Shown in pieces: positions 18,863-28,875 of a stretch of 64,000 nt of DNA. The stretch is from contig CARCZS010000013.1 of assembly GCA_948956705.1 (NCBI GenBank), positions 1-64,000 of the forward strand. Direction: 5' to 3'. The translations under genes were made by a program, and so were the position numbers. The notes below the pieces were generated by a model, which had not been told where the DNA came from, did no database searches, and was given only the letters and a program-made list of their open reading frames with translations. This DNA is from an uncultured Phocaeicola sp. (GTDB lineage Bacteria > Bacteroidota > Bacteroidia > Bacteroidales > Bacteroidaceae). The stretch's first letter is position 1. Each line of letters starts with the position of its first letter.

Positions 18863-19885
18863 TCATTTTATAAGAAATACCGGATAATCGTCAATATCCT
18901 GCCTGATATATCTTGCCATTAACATAGCCTGCACATAAGGCAGAAGCCCTATTTCAACTTTTTCATTAAGATAAGGATGAATTATCACTTCCCTTTTCCT
19001 TGCCTGCCATGCAGTAATAAAAGTCTTTTTCCCTTTATCTGTCATAACAACCCCATTATCACCTTGGAACAAGAAGTCTTTTACTGAAATCTGTCTTTTA
19101 TTAATCAACGACAAAATAAAACGGTCGCCAAGGTAAGCACGTAACTCTTCCATCATATCTAAGGCCAACGATGTGCGCCCCGGACGGAGTGTATGGAGAA
19201 ACCCGACGTATGGATCAAGGCCAACAGTTTCGAGAGCGGCCGCAACATCATTGGCTATCAACGTATATGCAAAAGACAACATGGCATTCACCGCATCCTT
19301 GGGAGGACGACGATTGCGACCATGAAATGGGAAATCAGTCTTCTGATTAAGTATCAAGATTGGCAATACCTCAAAATAGGCATTCGAAGCCATCCCCTCA
19401 TAACCAATTAATTCCGTCTTATCTTGAGCCTTCAAAGCATCACGCTTGGCACGTTCCAATACTTGCACCGCCCTATTAATGTCTTCATTCTCACCATAAT
19501 CACGAATATATCTCCTCAATATATTGCGATAGTTTTGAATCTTACCACCAATCATCAACCTAACCACATGCAACGACCAAGATGCATCGTCCGACAATTG
19601 GTACTGCTTTTTGCGTAACAGAACATTCCCTTTCGTAGCACCTTGAACCCTGCTGATAAATCTGCCTTGTGGAGAAAGAAATGTGAGTGATATACCATTG
19701 TCACTACACAATTTCATCACACCGGGACTTGCGCCCATATATCCGAACGTAACGATGCCCTCTATATTTATGACAGGAATACGAAACACCTCCTCCTGCT
19801 GAACAGATATAACGACATTCAGCCCATCCTTACTAAGATACGCTTCCGGTGTCGTCACATACAAAGTATTCAATAGTTTTCTCAT
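18863..19885 (-). CDS. cas1: CRISPR-associated integrase Cas1, type I-C
   Basis: The 340-residue protein has the Cas1 layout: an N-terminal beta domain (MRKLLNTLYVTTPEAYLSKDGLNVVI) and a helical catalytic domain. The metal ligands are Glu163 (GYEGMASNAYF), His231 and Asp243/Glu246 (FLHTLRPGRTSLALDMMEEL). Together with Cas2 it integrates prespacers. Its first bases overlap the end of cas4 in ATGA, so the two are translationally coupled. This fits the known Cas4-Cas1 complex of I-C systems that trims prespacers and picks PAMs. All catalytic residues are present. Confidence 0.98.
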   Translation of the reverse strand: MRKLLNTLYVTTPEAYLSKDGLNVVISVQQEEVFRIPVINIEGIVTFGYMGASPGVMKLCSDNGISLTFLSPQGRFISRVQGATKGNVLLRKKQYQLSDDASWSLHVVRLMIGGKIQNYRNILRRYIRDYGENEDINRAVQVLERAKRDALKAQDKTELIGYEGMASNAYFEVLPILILNQKTDFPFHGRNRRPPKDAVNAMLSFAYTLIANDVAAALETVGLDPYVGFLHTLRPGRTSLALDMMEELRAYLGDRFILSLINKRQISVKDFLFQGDNGVVMTDKGKKTFITAWQARKREVIIHPYLNEKVEIGLLPYVQAMLMARYIRQDIDDYPVFLIK

Positions 19886-20547
19886 AGATACAGATTTTTA
19901 GTAAGGTAATTATCTACCGAAGTACAATTATTTACCATTTCCGGCATGCAGATATCTTTCAGCGAGCACTTGTCACAATGTTTCCCATATTCAGCCTTCG
20001 GGATAACCGCTTTACTAAATATATCGTGCATATCCCGGGCACATTGTCTGACTATATTTCGCAGCTCCTCCGTTATATCCACATTAACCCGATGGCGAAG
20101 CTCCCCATAAAAGAAAGAGCCGTATGGTATATGGATAGCATACATTTCTTCTATGCACATGATTTGTGCTGCCAACTGCACTTCATCCACCTCGTTTCTT
20201 TTCGGTTTGCCATGCTTATACTCCACAGCAACCGGTTGCCATCGCCCCGGATAGTTGGGATGCAAAATCGTATTTTCAAAAGATGAGGAAGGAAGTAACT
20301 CTATGGCATCAGAGATTCCATAGAGTCCAAGTTCACGCGAAGCGATATTCACCGCACGCAATGTTATCTGGTCACCACACTTTTGTCTATAAAACGGATC
20401 ATCTACATGCTTGTGCAGAATCTGTCCTTCGATGGTGAGACGATTATCATCCCATTGCTGCTCAATGTGTATCAAAGCCCATTGCCGGGGACAGAACCTA
20501 AAGTGCTGAATCCCCGACAACATGAGCATATCGTCTTCATTGTACAT
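19882..20547 (-). CDS. cas4: CRISPR-associated exonuclease Cas4
   Basis: The 221-residue protein is a RecB-like nuclease. His45, Asp80, Glu109 and Lys111 (VAVEYKHGK) form the active site, and VQLAAQ at 123-128 is the QxxxY-region helix. Cys19, Cys191, Cys194 and Cys200 should hold the 4Fe-4S cluster. Cas4 trims the 3' overhang of prespacers and defines the PAM-proximal end, giving correctly oriented insertions. It lies 9 bp after cas7 and overlaps cas1 by 4 bp, as usual for I-C operons. Confidence 0.97.
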   Translation of the reverse strand: MYNEDDMLMLSGIQHFRFCPRQWALIHIEQQWDDNRLTIEGQILHKHVDDPFYRQKCGDQITLRAVNIASRELGLYGISDAIELLPSSSFENTILHPNYPGRWQPVAVEYKHGKPKRNEVDEVQLAAQIMCIEEMYAIHIPYGSFFYGELRHRVNVDITEELRNIVRQCARDMHDIFSKAVIPKAEYGKHCDKCSLKDICMPEMVNNCTSVDNYLTKNLYL

Positions 20548-20556
20548 ACGATGGAA

Positions 20557-21441
20557 TTATATCAGTTCCTCAATAGTTACATTTGATGGAGCATTCTCCT
20601 TATCTATAGTAACTGAATAGTCGATGAATGAGCGTGGTGCTCCATCGCAGACTTTCTCCACTTTTACCAATTCAAACAACTTGTTGGCGGGAGCATTACC
20701 CAATATGGAGTCATGCTTGAAGACTATCAGTTTTTGAGCACTCATCAATCCACGTGCCGCCGAACGATCCACATCGAACATGTTCTTTAAAGCTTCCCAA
20801 AATAGTTCAAGGTCTTCTTCAGAAAATCCTGTCTGTTGTGCCAAGTTAGCGGAGATGAAGCCGTGACAGACATAGAGGCCATAAGGAATGGTCGCTTTAC
20901 GTCCCTGTATTCCCACTTGTGATTCATAGGTCTTTTCTTCATCACGAGCTACACATACGGTTAATGCATGCTCTGCTGAAACAATCATATCTTGCGAACG
21001 GGCAAAAGTCATTTGAATCGGCCCCCTCACTTGTCCTGCGTTAGGTCCGGTTGAGAGTACTGCTCCAAAAGTCCTAACGTCAAAGAAGCGTCTGCACATA
21101 GCAATTTTACCAGCTGAACTCTTATCGGCAGGAGCTTTTTCTTTGATTTTTAGTTCTATTCCTAAATCTTCTTTGTACATTTTGCGGATTTCTTCATTAA
21201 TAAAGACCTCTTCTCCAGAAATTTCTTTGGATTTGACAAGAATATCGTTACCTGCTTTTCCTGCTTGGGCTATTTGTACATAATTACGTACCTTGCGTTT
21301 CAAACAAACATCTGTAACAAGGCCTATACCAGTTTCAGCATCTATCCGAGGAAGATTACCTGCATCCGGGTCACCATTTGGATTACCATCTTGTACATCA
21401 AAAATGTAAACGAAATCAATTCTATTCTTTAATTCTGACAT
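20557..21441 (-). CDS. cas7c: Type I-C Cascade backbone protein Cas7 (Csd2)
   Basis: The 294-residue protein belongs to the Csd2/Cas7 family. It opens with NRIDFVYIFDVQDGNPNGDPDAGNLPRIDAETGIGLVTDVCLKRKVRNYV, of which the DGNPNGDPD loop and the LKRKVR helix are hallmarks. It continues with FGAVLSTGPNAGQVRGPIQ. About seven copies coat the spacer part of the crRNA in the I-C effector. The gene lies 19 bp after cas8c and 9 bp before cas4. The length is typical. Confidence 0.97.
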   Translation of the reverse strand: MSELKNRIDFVYIFDVQDGNPNGDPDAGNLPRIDAETGIGLVTDVCLKRKVRNYVQIAQAGKAGNDILVKSKEISGEEVFINEEIRKMYKEDLGIELKIKEKAPADKSSAGKIAMCRRFFDVRTFGAVLSTGPNAGQVRGPIQMTFARSQDMIVSAEHALTVCVARDEEKTYESQVGIQGRKATIPYGLYVCHGFISANLAQQTGFSEEDLELFWEALKNMFDVDRSAARGLMSAQKLIVFKHDSILGNAPANKLFELVKVEKVCDGAPRSFIDYSVTIDKENAPSNVTIEELI

Positions 21442-21460
21442 AATTGTATATTTTTAAAAA

Positions 21461-23176
21461 TTATTCTTCAGTTTCTTGATTCTCTCTGTGAGCTTTCTGA
21501 TGATAATAGCCGAGGAAGAATCGTCCTTGATCTTCCAAACTCAATGTATTAGGAAAATTTTGAATTAAAACTATTATCTCTTTCTTTTGATTATCAAAGA
21601 AATTAGCAAGGCCTTTCTTCTCTTTAGCCAATTTAGCATAATGACTGTTTGATAATTTGAGAACTGTTGAAAATACTGTAGATGGCGTAGATGAAGCCGC
21701 GTTCATGTAACTTGAACGAATGGAATCTTGTTTATTTGCTGCATATTGTAGGTTTTCCAACACGGCAAACAGCCTTCCACAAAGATACCCTTGATTTTGA
21801 TTTTCTTTGTCTAACATAATATCTAATTTTTTATGGTTGTTATTTTCGTTTAGTCTGTTGAGATATGCCTTGATGATAGCAGCACGCACTATATTGACGG
21901 ATTGTTCTGCACGTATGCGACGAATACATGCTTGAAAGAGAGAAGCCGGATACGGCAACCCTTGAAATATGCTTCTCACCACAGCATCAGGAAGGTTGGG
22001 AGTCGCATCACTTGACTTTCCTCCAAGAGTAACATTTCCAAGAATGGAATGCATTCCCACGTACGGCTTCTTATCTTTGCGAGTGTCAACCATCTCCATA
22101 TCCGTAAAATGTTTACTTATCAAACCTGCAAATTCACGCAAAGGCATCTCATTCCAATATACTACCGCAATTCTTGCCGAATTAGGAGCCAAACCCAAAA
22201 TGAAGAATTTGTCATCATCGTTTGCCGATAATTTTCCGTTATAGATAGACTGGAAAGTATCATATACTAACTTTATGCGCCTGTTTGAGTCGTCATTTTC
22301 TTCTTCAATCCGCCCCAACAAAGAAAATAGACTATTTTCGGACTCTTTTGAAGCCTCGCTATTGGAGGAAGCCCAGAAAAGATAAGTACGTGAGCCCACC
22401 ATAAACTTATTGTGAGAATCCGAACGCAGCAAATGATTCAATGCGGTTGTATATGCAAATTCAGCTTCTTCTGATATTGGAGCATTGTATCCTTTAGATT
22501 TCCCATACGAATCATACCCGGAATTAACTTGAAATGCAACTAGTTTAGCTGTTTCTTGGCTTCCAAGTATCTTTGTAGCAGTTGTAATCTCTACAACTTT
22601 TGAATATCTCCCTGTTATCAAACAAAGATTTCCTGCCACGCCATGATTCTCGTCAAACAAATTTATCAATTCCCTTTTCGAAGCCACTATTTTCGTATCC
22701 CCTTCTATAAGGAAAGAAAAGGTAGAATATTTCTTATTAAGATTTTTGGCTATATCATCCCATAAAGAATCTTTCTGCATAGCCCCAACTATAAAAGAAT
22801 GGTCTTGCTGATAAAATGCATAAACAGCTTTTATGTCCTCATTATCCGGAAAAGCATCATATATATCTTTTACTTTCGCCTTAAATACTTCAAAGTACTT
22901 ACGTATCTTTTCCATATCCCCCTTATCGGAATAACCAAATACATATTTACAATTGTCATACAAATAGTTTGCAACAGGGGCACTTGACCGGCTAACACTT
23001 TTCTTAACAAGAAACCGCTGTGCCGACTTCTTATCTATGCGCCTGTCTTCAAAGCGCAGAAATTTTCCACATCTATCAATAACAATAATAAATCCAATCT
23101 CTTTGTATTCTAAACCAAAAGGGGCCACATCATCTCCACTTCGATGATAGTAATCATATAATGCTTTCAGTATCAT
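21461..23176 (-). CDS. cas8c: Type I-C Cascade large subunit Cas8c (Csd1)
   Basis: The 571-residue protein matches Csd1/Cas8c in length and layout. It starts MILKALYDYYHRSGDDVAPFGLEYKEIGF and contains the family strings RSSAPVANYLYDNCKYVFGY and FFILGLAPNSARIAVVYW. Cas8c recognises the PAM and seeds R-loop formation. In I-C systems an internal start within this gene also yields the small subunit Cas11; the C-terminal third here could hold such a start, but I cannot prove one. Its start codon overlaps the cas5c stop in ATGA, so the two are coupled. Confidence 0.95.
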   Translation of the reverse strand: MILKALYDYYHRSGDDVAPFGLEYKEIGFIIVIDRCGKFLRFEDRRIDKKSAQRFLVKKSVSRSSAPVANYLYDNCKYVFGYSDKGDMEKIRKYFEVFKAKVKDIYDAFPDNEDIKAVYAFYQQDHSFIVGAMQKDSLWDDIAKNLNKKYSTFSFLIEGDTKIVASKRELINLFDENHGVAGNLCLITGRYSKVVEITTATKILGSQETAKLVAFQVNSGYDSYGKSKGYNAPISEEAEFAYTTALNHLLRSDSHNKFMVGSRTYLFWASSNSEASKESENSLFSLLGRIEEENDDSNRRIKLVYDTFQSIYNGKLSANDDDKFFILGLAPNSARIAVVYWNEMPLREFAGLISKHFTDMEMVDTRKDKKPYVGMHSILGNVTLGGKSSDATPNLPDAVVRSIFQGLPYPASLFQACIRRIRAEQSVNIVRAAIIKAYLNRLNENNNHKKLDIMLDKENQNQGYLCGRLFAVLENLQYAANKQDSIRSSYMNAASSTPSTVFSTVLKLSNSHYAKLAKEKKGLANFFDNQKKEIIVLIQNFPNTLSLEDQGRFFLGYYHQKAHRENQETEE

Positions 23177-23862
23177 CTCAACACCTCCTCACTATCTTTA
23201 TCCGGTACAACAATCACTCCCTTTTTCATTTGGGCTCTATAAAACATAGCATTCGGTTTTTGTGGATTTTCCTCAAAGTCCATATCATAAAGCATAATGC
23301 CGAAATCCCTGTCTTCGGCTAAGGGATAATCAAGATTATCAGTACTTTCAATATACTTCCAGTTTGCAGAAAACTCACGACATCCGAGATAGGGCTGCGT
23401 AAAACATTGCCCTTGTGATGCCCTGCGTTCGAACATCTGATAATACTTCATAGGATTCTCGTCGGCACTTGGCTGATGCTTGGCAAAAGCCTCTTTCGGA
23501 CGGTCTTTTACCGGAATAAATACTAACTTAGCATAAATTCGGTAACGCACATCCAACAGAAGCAACGTGTTCTTCTGCTGACGTTTATCTTCAATAATGA
23601 TAGGTGATTTACTGGCAACTGCCCCCACCTCATTCCGTCTAATGGTAGCCCATTTAATAGGTCTGAGTACCTCAATCTTTGTTACCTGCCAACGCATGGC
23701 ATAGCGTTTAAACAGTATCGCTTCAAAGATGGCGCGTGCCGCCGATGGCGTTATGACATCGTAACTCACACGCTCTACTTTCAATTCCGGACGAGTGAAA
23801 CAAGCCCAATCGCCCCACACCTCCAGACAATATTCTTTATCTGTATATTCCATATCATTCAT
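23173..23862 (-). CDS. cas5c: Type I-C Cas5 (Cas5c/Cas5d), crRNA-processing nuclease
   Basis: The 229-residue protein begins MNDMEYTDKEYCLEVWGDWACFTRPELKVERVSYDVITPSAARAI. This is the Cas5c N-terminal RAMP fold, with the SYDVITPSAARAIFEAI helix typical of the I-C family. I-C systems lack Cas6, and Cas5c itself cuts the precursor at each repeat hairpin. The start at 23862 overlaps the upstream BRO-N gene by 8 bp (ATGAATGA); the longer frame to 23907 would overlap that gene much more. It ends in an ATGA overlap with cas8c. Confidence 0.96.
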   Translation of the reverse strand: MNDMEYTDKEYCLEVWGDWACFTRPELKVERVSYDVITPSAARAIFEAILFKRYAMRWQVTKIEVLRPIKWATIRRNEVGAVASKSPIIIEDKRQQKNTLLLLDVRYRIYAKLVFIPVKDRPKEAFAKHQPSADENPMKYYQMFERRASQGQCFTQPYLGCREFSANWKYIESTDNLDYPLAEDRDFGIMLYDMDFEENPQKPNAMFYRAQMKKGVIVVPDKDSEEVLR

Positions 23863-24715
23863 CGTTTTCCTTGTTTTCCAATAAATCTTCCGGCTTCTGA
23901 CCTTCAAAAAACCTTTTTGCCGACAAGGGAGTTACCACTTCACGACCGGTTTTTTGCTCCAACTGTTCGCGTGCCACACGAGCCACATCACCACCGTCAG
24001 CCGCACACTGCATATTTTCACCCAATGTCTGAGGATTTTTAGCTTTAGTAATACTTGTCGTAGAGAGTTCGGCCAGCATATTAAGAACCAATTCTTCATT
24101 GGTCATATTGTCCCGGAGATTTTCTTTCTTCAAGCCCTTGAACTGTTTGTACTCCTTTGCCGACTTTCCGGTCCATTGCTGATAGATAATGTCTGTAAGA
24201 GTAGCATATTGAACACCTTCCTCTACATTATGTAGTTTCCATTGATCTGTAAGATCTTTACGGATTTCAATGCTCTTCAAGCGTTGGTTTATCCAGTTGT
24301 CAGAGTAACCAAGTCGCTTGTAGTCCATCATAGCTTGCTCAATACTCAACTCAGGGTCTTGCATCTGATCAAGACGTTCGGATGCTACATGTGCCATCCA
24401 TTGCTTGAACGGTTCTGCCTTGGGAGATGGGATAGACTGAATGATACGTAGTAGTTGTTCTGTATCAGCCACATCTGTAAGTCGCATCTTACCGTCTGTG
24501 GCTTTCATTTTCAAACCGTGACAATTTGTCACGGTTTCATTTCCCTCTTCTTTAAGTCTTTGCTTTAACTTACGCCAATAAGCAGTTGCATCAACACTGT
24601 CTGTTAAAACTGACACCACATCAACTATCGAAAAATACCATTTTTCCTTTTCATCATCCCACACGGTGCGGACTTTACGTTCTTCAAACAATTTCAATGT
24701 TTCTTTCTTTGTCAT
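23855..24715 (-). CDS. BRO-N / DinD-like protein embedded in the cas operon
   Basis: The 286-residue protein has a BRO-N domain at about 12-110, with VRTVWDDEKEKWYFSIVDVV, the AYWRKLKQRLKEEG helix and the end motif AEPFKQWMA. A longer helical C-terminal region resembles DinD-type proteins (KRLGYSDNWINQRLKSIEIR, and GGDVARVAREQLEQKTGREVV near the end). BRO-N domains bind DNA in phage antirepressors. E. coli DinD is a DNA-damage-induced protein that disassembles RecA filaments. The gene starts 10 bp after cas3 and overlaps cas5c by 8 bp, so it is translated within the operon. This gene is not part of the standard I-C set. A role in interference, adaptation or RecA control is inference only. Confidence 0.85.
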   Translation of the reverse strand: MTKKETLKLFEERKVRTVWDDEKEKWYFSIVDVVSVLTDSVDATAYWRKLKQRLKEEGNETVTNCHGLKMKATDGKMRLTDVADTEQLLRIIQSIPSPKAEPFKQWMAHVASERLDQMQDPELSIEQAMMDYKRLGYSDNWINQRLKSIEIRKDLTDQWKLHNVEEGVQYATLTDIIYQQWTGKSAKEYKQFKGLKKENLRDNMTNEELVLNMLAELSTTSITKAKNPQTLGENMQCAADGGDVARVAREQLEQKTGREVVTPLSAKRFFEGQKPEDLLENKENDE

Positions 24716-24725
24716 ATCCGTTTCT

Positions 24726-26951
24726 TTATATCATTAATACTTCCTCCAGCCAATGGTTATCAAGGCTGAGACCTGTGGCTTTATTATACTGAGACCTGTC
24801 TGCCAATACATATATTCCTTCCAATATTTCTTCGACAAGCCCATAGCCTTTCAGTTGCTTAAAATCATAGGAACGGATGCCTACAGTAAATTTCGCCAAT
24901 TGCTTCACCAACGAGTAGGTACACCCCGATTCTTTCAACTGCTCTATAAGTTCCATGCTGTTTTCCCAATTTATGATAACATTTATACTCGTATCATCAA
25001 TCAGGTGAAATTCTTTTGATGCAGTTTCAAAACATAACTCAGTAGGTTTGTAGAGCCAGTGCTTTATATCCTTTTCATCAAATGTTTGTTTTCTGCTATA
25101 CAATTGACAAAAATAGGCTTTCATGGTAGAAGGAGCAAACCAATCACTATCTTCCGGCAAATTCAACCGAGCATTGTTGGAGTCAGCCATTGAACCGAAG
25201 AGCTTTCGCTTCTCTGCCGCCAGACTGAACACAAATGTATGTCCCATGGCACTTCGTCCTTCCCGATTGCACCGTCCCGCTGCTTGCAATACAGAATCGA
25301 GTCCTGCTTCTTGACGGAACACAACCGGAAAGTCTATATCCACACCGGCCTCCACAAGCTGGGTTGCAATGACCCTGACAATCGGCTGCGACTCATCCTT
25401 CAATAAAGTTTTTATTTTACCAATAGTTTCGTGTAAGTGGGCAGGGCACATCATTCTAGACAAATGCAATTTCACTCCGTCATTGGGCAAACGGTCATAC
25501 AGCTCTTTGGCATCTTTACGAGTGTTCACTATGCACAACACCTTATTATATTCAGACACCTTTGCAGCTATCTCATCGTATGTTTTTCCTGTATCATCGA
25601 TTGACAACTTCACACGGCGAAGCTGGTCATGCAAAGCAAATTCTTCCGGAATAATTTCCTTGATATGTTCTATTCCCTTAAAATCAGCTTTAGGATTTGT
25701 TCCTTCTATCAGACCACTCAGTACCGGCTGGCTTGCCGTGGTAAACAATACCGAAACCCCGAACATTTCCTGATACGCTTTCAGCGCATCGACTATCGGC
25801 CGCAAGAAGCCGGTTGGCAACATCTGAACCTCATCCAAAACAAGAATTGAATTTGCCATGTTGTGCAGTTTGCGGCAATCAGATGTTTTATTGCTAAACA
25901 TAGATTCAAAAAGCTGTACATTGGTAGTGACAATAATGGGATAGTCCCAATTCTCTGTAGCCAATTTTGCTTTTTCCCTATTTTCCTCGTCCTTAATATC
26001 ATCGGGGTCGAAATTACTATGATGCTCCAATACATTTTCTTCACCAAAGATTTCCTTCAAAAGCCCTGCCGTTTGCACAATGATACTGGTATATGGGATG
26101 GCGATGATGATACGATTCATTGAATGGCTTACAGCATGCTTCATGGCCCATAACAAAGAAGAAAGTGTTTTACCGCCTCCCGTCGGAACTGTAAGACTAT
26201 AAAATCCTTTTTCGCTTGAAGAAGTTCTACTGCATTGTTCTTTCACTTGCTGGCGGATGCGGTTCACTTTCGTATCGGCTGCATTCGATTGCAGTTTTTG
26301 CATATATGCCTCCAGCTGTGGAAGCAAATCGGCAAGCGTAGCCGAATTTCCCCGCTTCCGCCATGACTCTACATCCATAAACCGTTCTGTATCGAGCCGG
26401 TCGGCATCTACAAGACAGGAAAAAAGCATACGGGAAAGGTGATGAAAGTGTTTCCATTCAACCTTTGATTTAGAAAAAGGTGAATCAATAAATTCTTGGA
26501 ATAATAAAGGTTTGTTTATGCTAATGTCACCCTCGTTTATTTCTTTGGACAATAGCCTCTCTTTCAATATGTTTTCCACATCCCCGAAATCATGTAACCC
26601 TGTGTGATGAGAAATAATTTGGTTTACAAGAAGATGGGAAACATCCTTTCCCATAAGTTCTTTTGCCAATATTCCACCCACAAAAGCATGGGTATGATCA
26701 TCATAGCGCTTCTTGTCACTCGTAGGCAAACCATTCATCTTGCGTATGTATTGCTGGAATGCCGCCCGTTCCTTTCCTTTGTCATGAAGTAGGCCGAGCG
26801 CACGCCCCCAAGAAGGAAGTCCGAACTGCCCGGCGAAGGATGCCGCCATATCAGCAACCCCCTTTTGATGTTCATCATTGGTTTGTATCATCCATTGACC
26901 ATTATCCCTATTTTGATACAAATGGGATATCAACTGATTTTCCTCTATCAT
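24726..26951 (-). CDS. cas3: CRISPR-associated helicase-nuclease Cas3, type I-C
   Basis: The 741-residue protein has an N-terminal HD nuclease (His56-Asp57 in LLHDKGKERAAF, and SHHTGLHDFGD) and an SF2 helicase. The Walker A motif TVPTGGGKT lies near 250-258, the Walker B DEVQ near 373, and motif VI QAAGRCNREGR near 557. Cas3 is recruited by the target-bound effector and unwinds and degrades the invader DNA. It is the first gene of the cas operon and has a promoter 30 bp upstream. All catalytic motifs are intact. Confidence 0.97.
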   Translation of the reverse strand: MIEENQLISHLYQNRDNGQWMIQTNDEHQKGVADMAASFAGQFGLPSWGRALGLLHDKGKERAAFQQYIRKMNGLPTSDKKRYDDHTHAFVGGILAKELMGKDVSHLLVNQIISHHTGLHDFGDVENILKERLLSKEINEGDISINKPLLFQEFIDSPFSKSKVEWKHFHHLSRMLFSCLVDADRLDTERFMDVESWRKRGNSATLADLLPQLEAYMQKLQSNAADTKVNRIRQQVKEQCSRTSSSEKGFYSLTVPTGGGKTLSSLLWAMKHAVSHSMNRIIIAIPYTSIIVQTAGLLKEIFGEENVLEHHSNFDPDDIKDEENREKAKLATENWDYPIIVTTNVQLFESMFSNKTSDCRKLHNMANSILVLDEVQMLPTGFLRPIVDALKAYQEMFGVSVLFTTASQPVLSGLIEGTNPKADFKGIEHIKEIIPEEFALHDQLRRVKLSIDDTGKTYDEIAAKVSEYNKVLCIVNTRKDAKELYDRLPNDGVKLHLSRMMCPAHLHETIGKIKTLLKDESQPIVRVIATQLVEAGVDIDFPVVFRQEAGLDSVLQAAGRCNREGRSAMGHTFVFSLAAEKRKLFGSMADSNNARLNLPEDSDWFAPSTMKAYFCQLYSRKQTFDEKDIKHWLYKPTELCFETASKEFHLIDDTSINVIINWENSMELIEQLKESGCTYSLVKQLAKFTVGIRSYDFKQLKGYGLVEEILEGIYVLADRSQYNKATGLSLDNHWLEEVLMI

Positions 26952-26980
26952 CTGATTAAATTTATAAGGCTAGCATTCCA

Positions 26981-27013
26981 CAAATATAGTGAATAATATC
27001 AGACTCTCGCAAA
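26981..27013 (-). promoter_or_regulatory. Promoter of the cas operon
   Basis: On the minus strand TTTG (27013-27010), a 21-bp spacer and TATATTTG (26988-26981) match the Bacteroidales -33/-7 consensus. The cas3 start lies about 30 bp downstream. The rest of 27014-27155 is AT-rich and I see no further structure in it. Confidence 0.75.
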
Positions 27014-27155
27014 AGAAAATCATATTTCAAGTCAGCTCCATCAGTTTTCATCCTTAAAACAAGAAATACAACCAACAACGACAAGAACAGGCATTCCGCT
27101 TTGTCGCCTCTACGCGGAAAAAAGAGAACAAACCATTTCGGCGGGATACAAAAAT

Positions 27156-27202
27156 TTCCGTCACTACATCTCTTTTAGAATCAGTAAGATGTAGTGACGG
27201 AA
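27156..27202 (-). terminator. Terminator downstream of hisS
   Basis: A perfect 16-bp stem, TTCCGTCACTACATCT with AGATGTAGTGACGGAA, encloses a 15-nt loop. On the minus strand it is followed by TTTTTG. It is 150 bp past the hisS stop and insulates the cas promoter from read-through. Confidence 0.75.
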
Positions 27203-27352
27203 GAAAAAACAATCTGATTATCCACATAGGTAATCCAGCATTTATATTTCAATACAAATAACGTATAAAGCAAACGTTATCGGGCATTCCCATGTGATGC
27301 AATCATCCATCAATGAAGCTTTTATGGTATGATTGCAGATAATTAGTAAACA

Positions 27353-28717
27353 TCAAGCTTTCACCACCGCCAGCAGCTCATCCGGTGTAACCAGTGACTG
27401 CTCGCCTGTAGTCATATTCTTCAAAGTCAGTTTCCCTTCGTTCATTTCATTTTCACCAACAATAGCGACAAAAGGAATCTGCTTGTCATTGGCATATCCC
27501 ATCTGCTTCTTCATTTTAGAAGCATCCGGATAAATTTCAGCGCGCACCCCTGCTTCACGGACTTTTGCCAGGATAGGCAGACAATAAGCAGCCTCTTTAT
27601 CGCCGAAGTTTACAAACAACAGCTCGGTTCCGTTCACCGCTTCTTTCGGATACAAATCCAACTGATTCAACACATCAAAAATACGGTCGGCTCCGAAAGA
27701 GATACCTACACCAGACATACCATCCATACCAAAGACACCGGTCAGATTATCATAACGGCCACCACCACTGATGCTGCCAATCTGCACATCCAAGGCCTTC
27801 ACTTCAAAAATTGCTCCTGTATAATAATTCAAGCCGCGAGCCAAAGTCAAATCCAATTCCACTTCACTCTTCACACCCAGTGCAGACACGGTTTTTAATA
27901 TGAATTCACTTTCTTCCACTCCCTTCAATCCCGCTTCACTGGTAGCAAGGACAGTCTTCAAAGTTTCCAATTTCTCTTCATTGCTTCCACTCAATAAAAT
28001 AATCGGCTGCAATTTATCAATAGCCTCTTGAGGAATCCCTTTAGAAGCCAATTCCGCATTTACATTTTCCAATCCGATTTTATCCAGTTTGTCAATGGCT
28101 ACGGTAATATCTACAATTTTATCAGCCTCCCCGATAATCTCGGCAATACCGGTCAATATCTTACGGTTATTGATTTTAATTGAAACACGTACTCCGAATT
28201 TACCAAATACACGGTCTATCATCTGTACCAGCTCCACTTCATTCAATAAAGAATTGCTGCCTACCACATCGGCGTCACATTGGTAAAACTCACGGTAACG
28301 CCCTTTTTGGGGACGATCCGCACGCCAAACCGGTTGGATTTGATAACGTTTGAAAGGAAAACTTATTTCATCACGATGCATCACCACATAGCGGGCAAAA
28401 GGTACGGTGAGATCGTAGCGCAATCCTTTTTCACAGAACTTGCTCGCCAGCTTTACCGCATTGCGGCTCAGCAATTCCTCATCGGTAATGCCGTTGAAAT
28501 AATCACCTGAGTTCTGTATCTTAAACAATAACTTATCCCCTTCGTCACCGTATTTTCCCATCAAGGTAGACAAATTCTCCATAGAAGGAGTTTCAATCTG
28601 CTGATAGCCGAAAAGATGAAACACATCACGGATCGTATTGAATATATAGTTACGTTTCGCCATTTCCACCGGCGAAAAATCTCTCGTTCCTTTAGGTATA
28701 CCTGGTTTTGCTGCCAT
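27353..28717 (-). CDS. hisS: Histidyl-tRNA synthetase
   Basis: The 454-residue class II synthetase begins [19 protein letters not shown], where KGTRDF is diagnostic. Motif 2 is [10 protein letters not shown], and the histidine-specific motif [15 protein letters not shown] is present. The C-terminal anticodon-binding domain has [32 protein letters not shown]. It charges tRNA-His. I chose the start at 28717 because alignable residues begin there; the frame extends 10 residues upstream without family similarity. It has its own terminator. Confidence 0.96.
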   Translation of the reverse strand: MAAKPGIPKGTRDFSPVEMAKRNYIFNTIRDVFHLFGYQQIETPSMENLSTLMGKYGDEGDKLLFKIQNSGDYFNGITDEELLSRNAVKLASKFCEKGLRYDLTVPFARYVVMHRDEISFPFKRYQIQPVWRADRPQKGRYREFYQCDADVVGSNSLLNEVELVQMIDRVFGKFGVRVSIKINNRKILTGIAEIIGEADKIVDITVAIDKLDKIGLENVNAELASKGIPQEAIDKLQPIILLSGSNEEKLETLKTVLATSEAGLKGVEESEFILKTVSALGVKSEVELDLTLARGLNYYTGAIFEVKALDVQIGSISGGGRYDNLTGVFGMDGMSGVGISFGADRIFDVLNQLDLYPKEAVNGTELLFVNFGDKEAAYCLPILAKVREAGVRAEIYPDASKMKKQMGYANDKQIPFVAIVGENEMNEGKLTLKNMTTGEQSLVTPDELLAVVKA

Positions 28718-28783
28718 AATGATTCTATTTAATTTATTTTGAGCCACAAAATTACACTAAATATTTCATTCGTAAAAAGAATA

Positions 28784-28820
28784 CTTCTTAATATTGCTCA
28801 TTGCCGGCAATATTAAGAAG
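28784..28820 (-). terminator. Terminator of the branched-sugar operon
   Basis: CTTCTTAATATTGC and GCAATATTAAGAAG form a perfect 14-bp stem with a 9-nt loop. TTCTTTTT follows on the minus strand. It lies about 56 bp after the last gene of the operon and before hisS. Confidence 0.7.
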
Positions 28821-28875
28821 TTAAACAGCCGGTGCCTTAAGTGCATATCTCAGTATGGGCCGTTTCCCTACGAAC

